Shown in pieces: positions 31,411-33,861 of a stretch of 33,861 nucleotides of DNA. The position numbers and the translations under genes are program-made. Position 1 is the stretch's first letter. Each line of letters opens with the position of its first letter. The notes beneath the pieces are model-generated. The model saw only the letters and a program-made list of their open reading frames with translations. It did no database searches and had not been told where the DNA came from. Origin of the DNA: an uncultured bacterium (GTDB lineage Bacteria; Planctomycetota; UBA1135; GCA-002748355); contig CALLZN010000320.1 of assembly GCA_937858895.1 (NCBI GenBank), positions 1 through 33,861 on the forward strand. Reading direction: 5' to 3'.

Positions 31411-33861
31411 TCATCCTTGGTCCGAGTTCTCCGTCGATAGTTCCGCCTGCCGCAGGACGAGCTGCGTCGCCCCTTCGGCGAGGTCCGGCGGGTAGCCGTA
31501 TTTGGCCAGCAAGCGTCTCACGTTGCGGCGCAGGCTCGCCCTCACGGACTCGCGTTGCGTCCAATCCAGCTTCGGCATGTTCTTCACCATCTCCGTCAGC
31601 TCGCGCGCCATCAGCCGCAGCGTGTCGCTCTGCATCGCTTCGCGGGCAGATTCGTTGTCGGCGAGCGCGTCGTAGAAGGCCGTCTCCTCGGCACTCAGGC
31701 CGAGTGCTTCGCCGTGCCGCTGCGCCTCCCGCAGGCTCTTCGCCAGATCGATCAATCGCGCGATCATCTCCGCAGTCGTGATGGCCTTGTTCGTGTAGCG
31801 CAACATCGCGTCTTCAAGGGCCTCCCGGAACTTGCGGCTCTGCACGATGTTGGTCCGCTCGGTCACGCGGATCTGGTCATTGAGCAGCTTCCGCAGCGTC
31901 TCCAGGGCCAGGTTCCTCTGCTCCAGCGCCGCTACCCGTTCGAGGAATTCGTCGCTGAGGATGTCGAGGCGAGCCTCGTCGAGACCTGCGACCGCGAACA
32001 GGTCGATCACGTCGTCCGCATCGACGGCGCCGCCGATCACCTGACGGACCGCTGCGTCGATGTCGCGCTGCCGGGTGCGATCCGCGTCGCCGCTGCGGTC
32101 ATCCGCCAAACGCTTGCGGATCATCGCGGCGGCGCGCTGGACGAACGCGAGGTGCGGCGTGATCGCCTCGGTCTCCGGCCGCGGTACGGCCAGCGCGAAG
32201 GCGGTCGACAGCTCCTTGACCAGGGCGCGGAAGCGCTTCCAGCCGTCGTTCTGCCCCAGCACATGGTCGATCGCACGCAGGTAGATGGCGAGGACTTCGC
32301 TGGGAGCTGCGTGAAGCGCCGGTTCGTAGTCGCAGCCGTGGAAGAAGCCGCGCAGCTTCTCGAATGCCGCTTGCATGGCAGGCACGGCCTCGTCCTGGAC
32401 CTGCCTGACGGCCTCGCCCGTCCCGCCGGCTTGCGTGTAGGTCGCCAGCGCGTCCGCGAGTTGATCGGCCAACCCGAGCAGGTCGACGATCAGACCGCCG
32501 GGCTTCTCGCCGTAGACGCGGTTCACCCTGGCGATAGCCTGCATCAGATTGTGGCCGGCCAGCGGCTTGTCGAGGTACATCGTGTGCGCCGGCGGACAGT
32601 CGAACCCGGTCAGCCACATGTCGCACACGATGACCAGCCGCAGTTCGTCTTCCGGATTCCTGAAGCGCTCGGCGAGTCGCTTGCGGGCCGCCTTGGTACG
32701 CACGTGGCCGCGCAACGGCTCGGGATCGTCGCTCGTGCCGGTAACGACCACTTTCATCGCCCCGCGCTCGTCGTCCGCGTTGTGCCAGTCCGGGCGCAGA
32801 GCGCGAATCGCCTCGTACAGCCGGGCGGCGATGTCCCGGCTCATCGTCACCACCATGGCCTTGCCTTCCATCGCGGCGCGGCGCTTTTCCCAATGCTCGA
32901 CGATGAAGGCCGCAAGACGCTCGATGCGTTCCTGCGCACCTACCAGCGACTCCAGCGGCACGCGGTACTGTTCTTCGGCCGGCTCGCCGACACGGTCGGC
33001 GTTGACGATGTACTCGACCTCCTCCTCGGCGACCCGCGCGCCTTCCTCGTCCACCTTCAGCTTGATCACCCGCGACTCGTAGTACAGCGGTCGAGTCGCC
33101 CCGTCTTCCACCGCCTGGCGGATGTCGTAGACGTCCGCGTACTCGCCGAAGACATGAATCGTGTTCTTGTCGTCGCGCTCGAGCGGCGTGCCGGTGAAGC
33201 CGACGAAGGTGGCATTGGGCAGGGCCTCGCGCATCCAGCGCGCGCCGCCCTCGACGAAGCCGTACTGGCTGCGGTGTGCCTCATCCGCCATCACCACGAC
33301 ATTGGCCCGTTCGGAGATCACGCCGTGGCCTTCGGCGAACTTCTGGATGGTGGTGAACACCACGCCGCCGCCGGCCACCTTGAGCTTGGCGCGCAGATCG
33401 GCACGGTCGGCCGCCCGGACCGGCGATTGGCGGAGCAGCTCGTGGCACCGGGCAAAGGTCCCGAAGAGCTGTTCGTCGAGGGCGTTCCGGTCGGTGAGGA
33501 CGACGATCGTGGGGCTCTCGAGCGCCGGGTGGAGGATCGCGCGGCCGGCGAAGAACGCCATGGTCCGGCTCTTCCCGGAGCCCTGGGTATGCCAGACGAC
33601 GCCCACTCGCCGGTCTCCCGGTTCACCGCCGGGCCGCTGGCCCACCTCGTAGGTTCCGGGCGTTTCCTCCACGATCTCGCCGCCGGCCGGCTCGGCGGCC
33701 CGCAGGGTCTGTTCGACCGCGAAGTTGACGGCGTGGAACTGGTGATACCCGGCGATCTTCTTCGTGACCTTGCCGCCTCCCTCGTCCTCGAACACGATGA
33801 AGAACCGCAGGAGATCGAGGAAGCGCCGTCGGTCGAAAGCACCCTGAAGCAAGACGTGCAG
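31411..33861 (-). CDS. hsdR: Type I restriction enzyme subunit R (HsdR), partial: N-terminus off the window
   Basis: 816 residues are visible and the frame is open at the right edge, so the N-terminal PD-(D/E)XK nuclease part is mostly or wholly missing. The SF2 translocase motifs are intact: [13 protein letters not shown] (Walker A), [13 protein letters not shown] (DEAH-type box), [11 protein letters not shown] (motif III), [10 protein letters not shown] (motif V) and [16 protein letters not shown] (motif VI), followed by the long helical C-terminal domain that binds HsdM/HsdS. The subunit translocates DNA and cuts unmethylated DNA in complex with HsdM and HsdS, neither of which is in the window. 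The stop at 31411 is 22 bp before attC site A. Confidence 0.93.
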   Translation of the reverse strand: MHVLLQGAFDRRRFLDLLRFFIVFEDEGGGKVTKKIAGYHQFHAVNFAVEQTLRAAEPAGGEIVEETPGTYEVGQRPGGEPGDRRVGVVWHTQGSGKSRTMAFFAGRAILHPALESPTIVVLTDRNALDEQLFGTFARCHELLRQSPVRAADRADLRAKLKVAGGGVVFTTIQKFAEGHGVISERANVVVMADEAHRSQYGFVEGGARWMREALPNATFVGFTGTPLERDDKNTIHVFGEYADVYDIRQAVEDGATRPLYYESRVIKLKVDEEGARVAEEEVEYIVNADRVGEPAEEQYRVPLESLVGAQERIERLAAFIVEHWEKRRAAMEGKAMVVTMSRDIAARLYEAIRALRPDWHNADDERGAMKVVVTGTSDDPEPLRGHVRTKAARKRLAERFRNPEDELRLVIVCDMWLTGFDCPPAHTMYLDKPLAGHNLMQAIARVNRVYGEKPGGLIVDLLGLADQLADALATYTQAGGTGEAVRQVQDEAVPAMQAAFEKLRGFFHGCDYEPALHAAPSEVLAIYLRAIDHVLGQNDGWKRFRALVKELSTAFALAVPRPETEAITPHLAFVQRAAAMIRKRLADDRSGDADRTRQRDIDAAVRQVIGGAVDADDVIDLFAVAGLDEARLDILSDEFLERVAALEQRNLALETLRKLLNDQIRVTERTNIVQSRKFREALEDAMLRYTNKAITTAEMIARLIDLAKSLREAQRHGEALGLSAEETAFYDALADNESAREAMQSDTLRLMARELTEMVKNMPKLDWTQRESVRASLRRNVRRLLAKYGYPPDLAEGATQLVLRQAELSTENSDQG

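Overview
The window comes from a high-GC bacterium, most likely a planctomycete. I infer this from the several secreted proteins that combine a beta-propeller or repeat body (PQQ-type sugar dehydrogenase, ELWxxDGT repeats, FG-GAP/VCBS repeats) with a similar ~110-residue beta-rich C-terminal module. No rRNA, tRNA or replication marker was found, so the assignment rests on protein style only.

Layout. (1) 1-3475, minus: a very large Eco57I-type adenine methyltransferase, cut by the left edge, probably a restriction or defence protein. (2) 3778-26504: ordinary chromosomal genes. These are an inositol-monophosphatase/HisN-like phosphatase, a secreted sugar dehydrogenase, a CyaY/frataxin-like protein, a 1112-aa ELWxxDGT protein, a dicarboxylate/amino-acid:cation symporter, a secreted protein of unknown function, a compact minus-strand run (PhoD-like phosphatase, HlyD/MacA-type adaptor, LolD/MacB-type ATPase, two FtsX-type permeases), a DTW-domain tRNA-modifying enzyme, a 910-aa FG-GAP protein, a decayed gene, a lipoprotein joining a tyrosine-phosphatase-like domain to a cytochrome c'-like domain, and a DUF4382-like lipoprotein.

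(3) About 26.5-31.4 kb, minus strand: what I read as an integron gene-cassette array. At least five 60-69 bp imperfect palindromes with RYYYAAC...GTTRRRY-type end boxes (attC sites) separate short promoterless genes that all point the same way: a PIN toxin with its partner, an acidic protein of unknown function, a phytanoyl-CoA dioxygenase-like protein, a twice amber-interrupted gene, a shrunken second copy of the PIN cassette, an M23 peptidase-like protein and, past an IS3 orfA remnant, a GNAT acetyltransferase. No integrase is visible, so within this window it is a CALIN-type array; an integrase could lie off the right edge. (4) 31411-33861, minus: the C-terminal two thirds or more of a type I restriction HsdR subunit, which ends 22 bp before the first attC and may itself be the next cassette.

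The secreted and efflux genes in the middle look like stable envelope functions. The two ends and the cassette array are accessory material rich in defence and toxin-antitoxin functions, with clear signs of turnover: a duplicated then deleted cassette, nonsense mutations and a transposase fragment.
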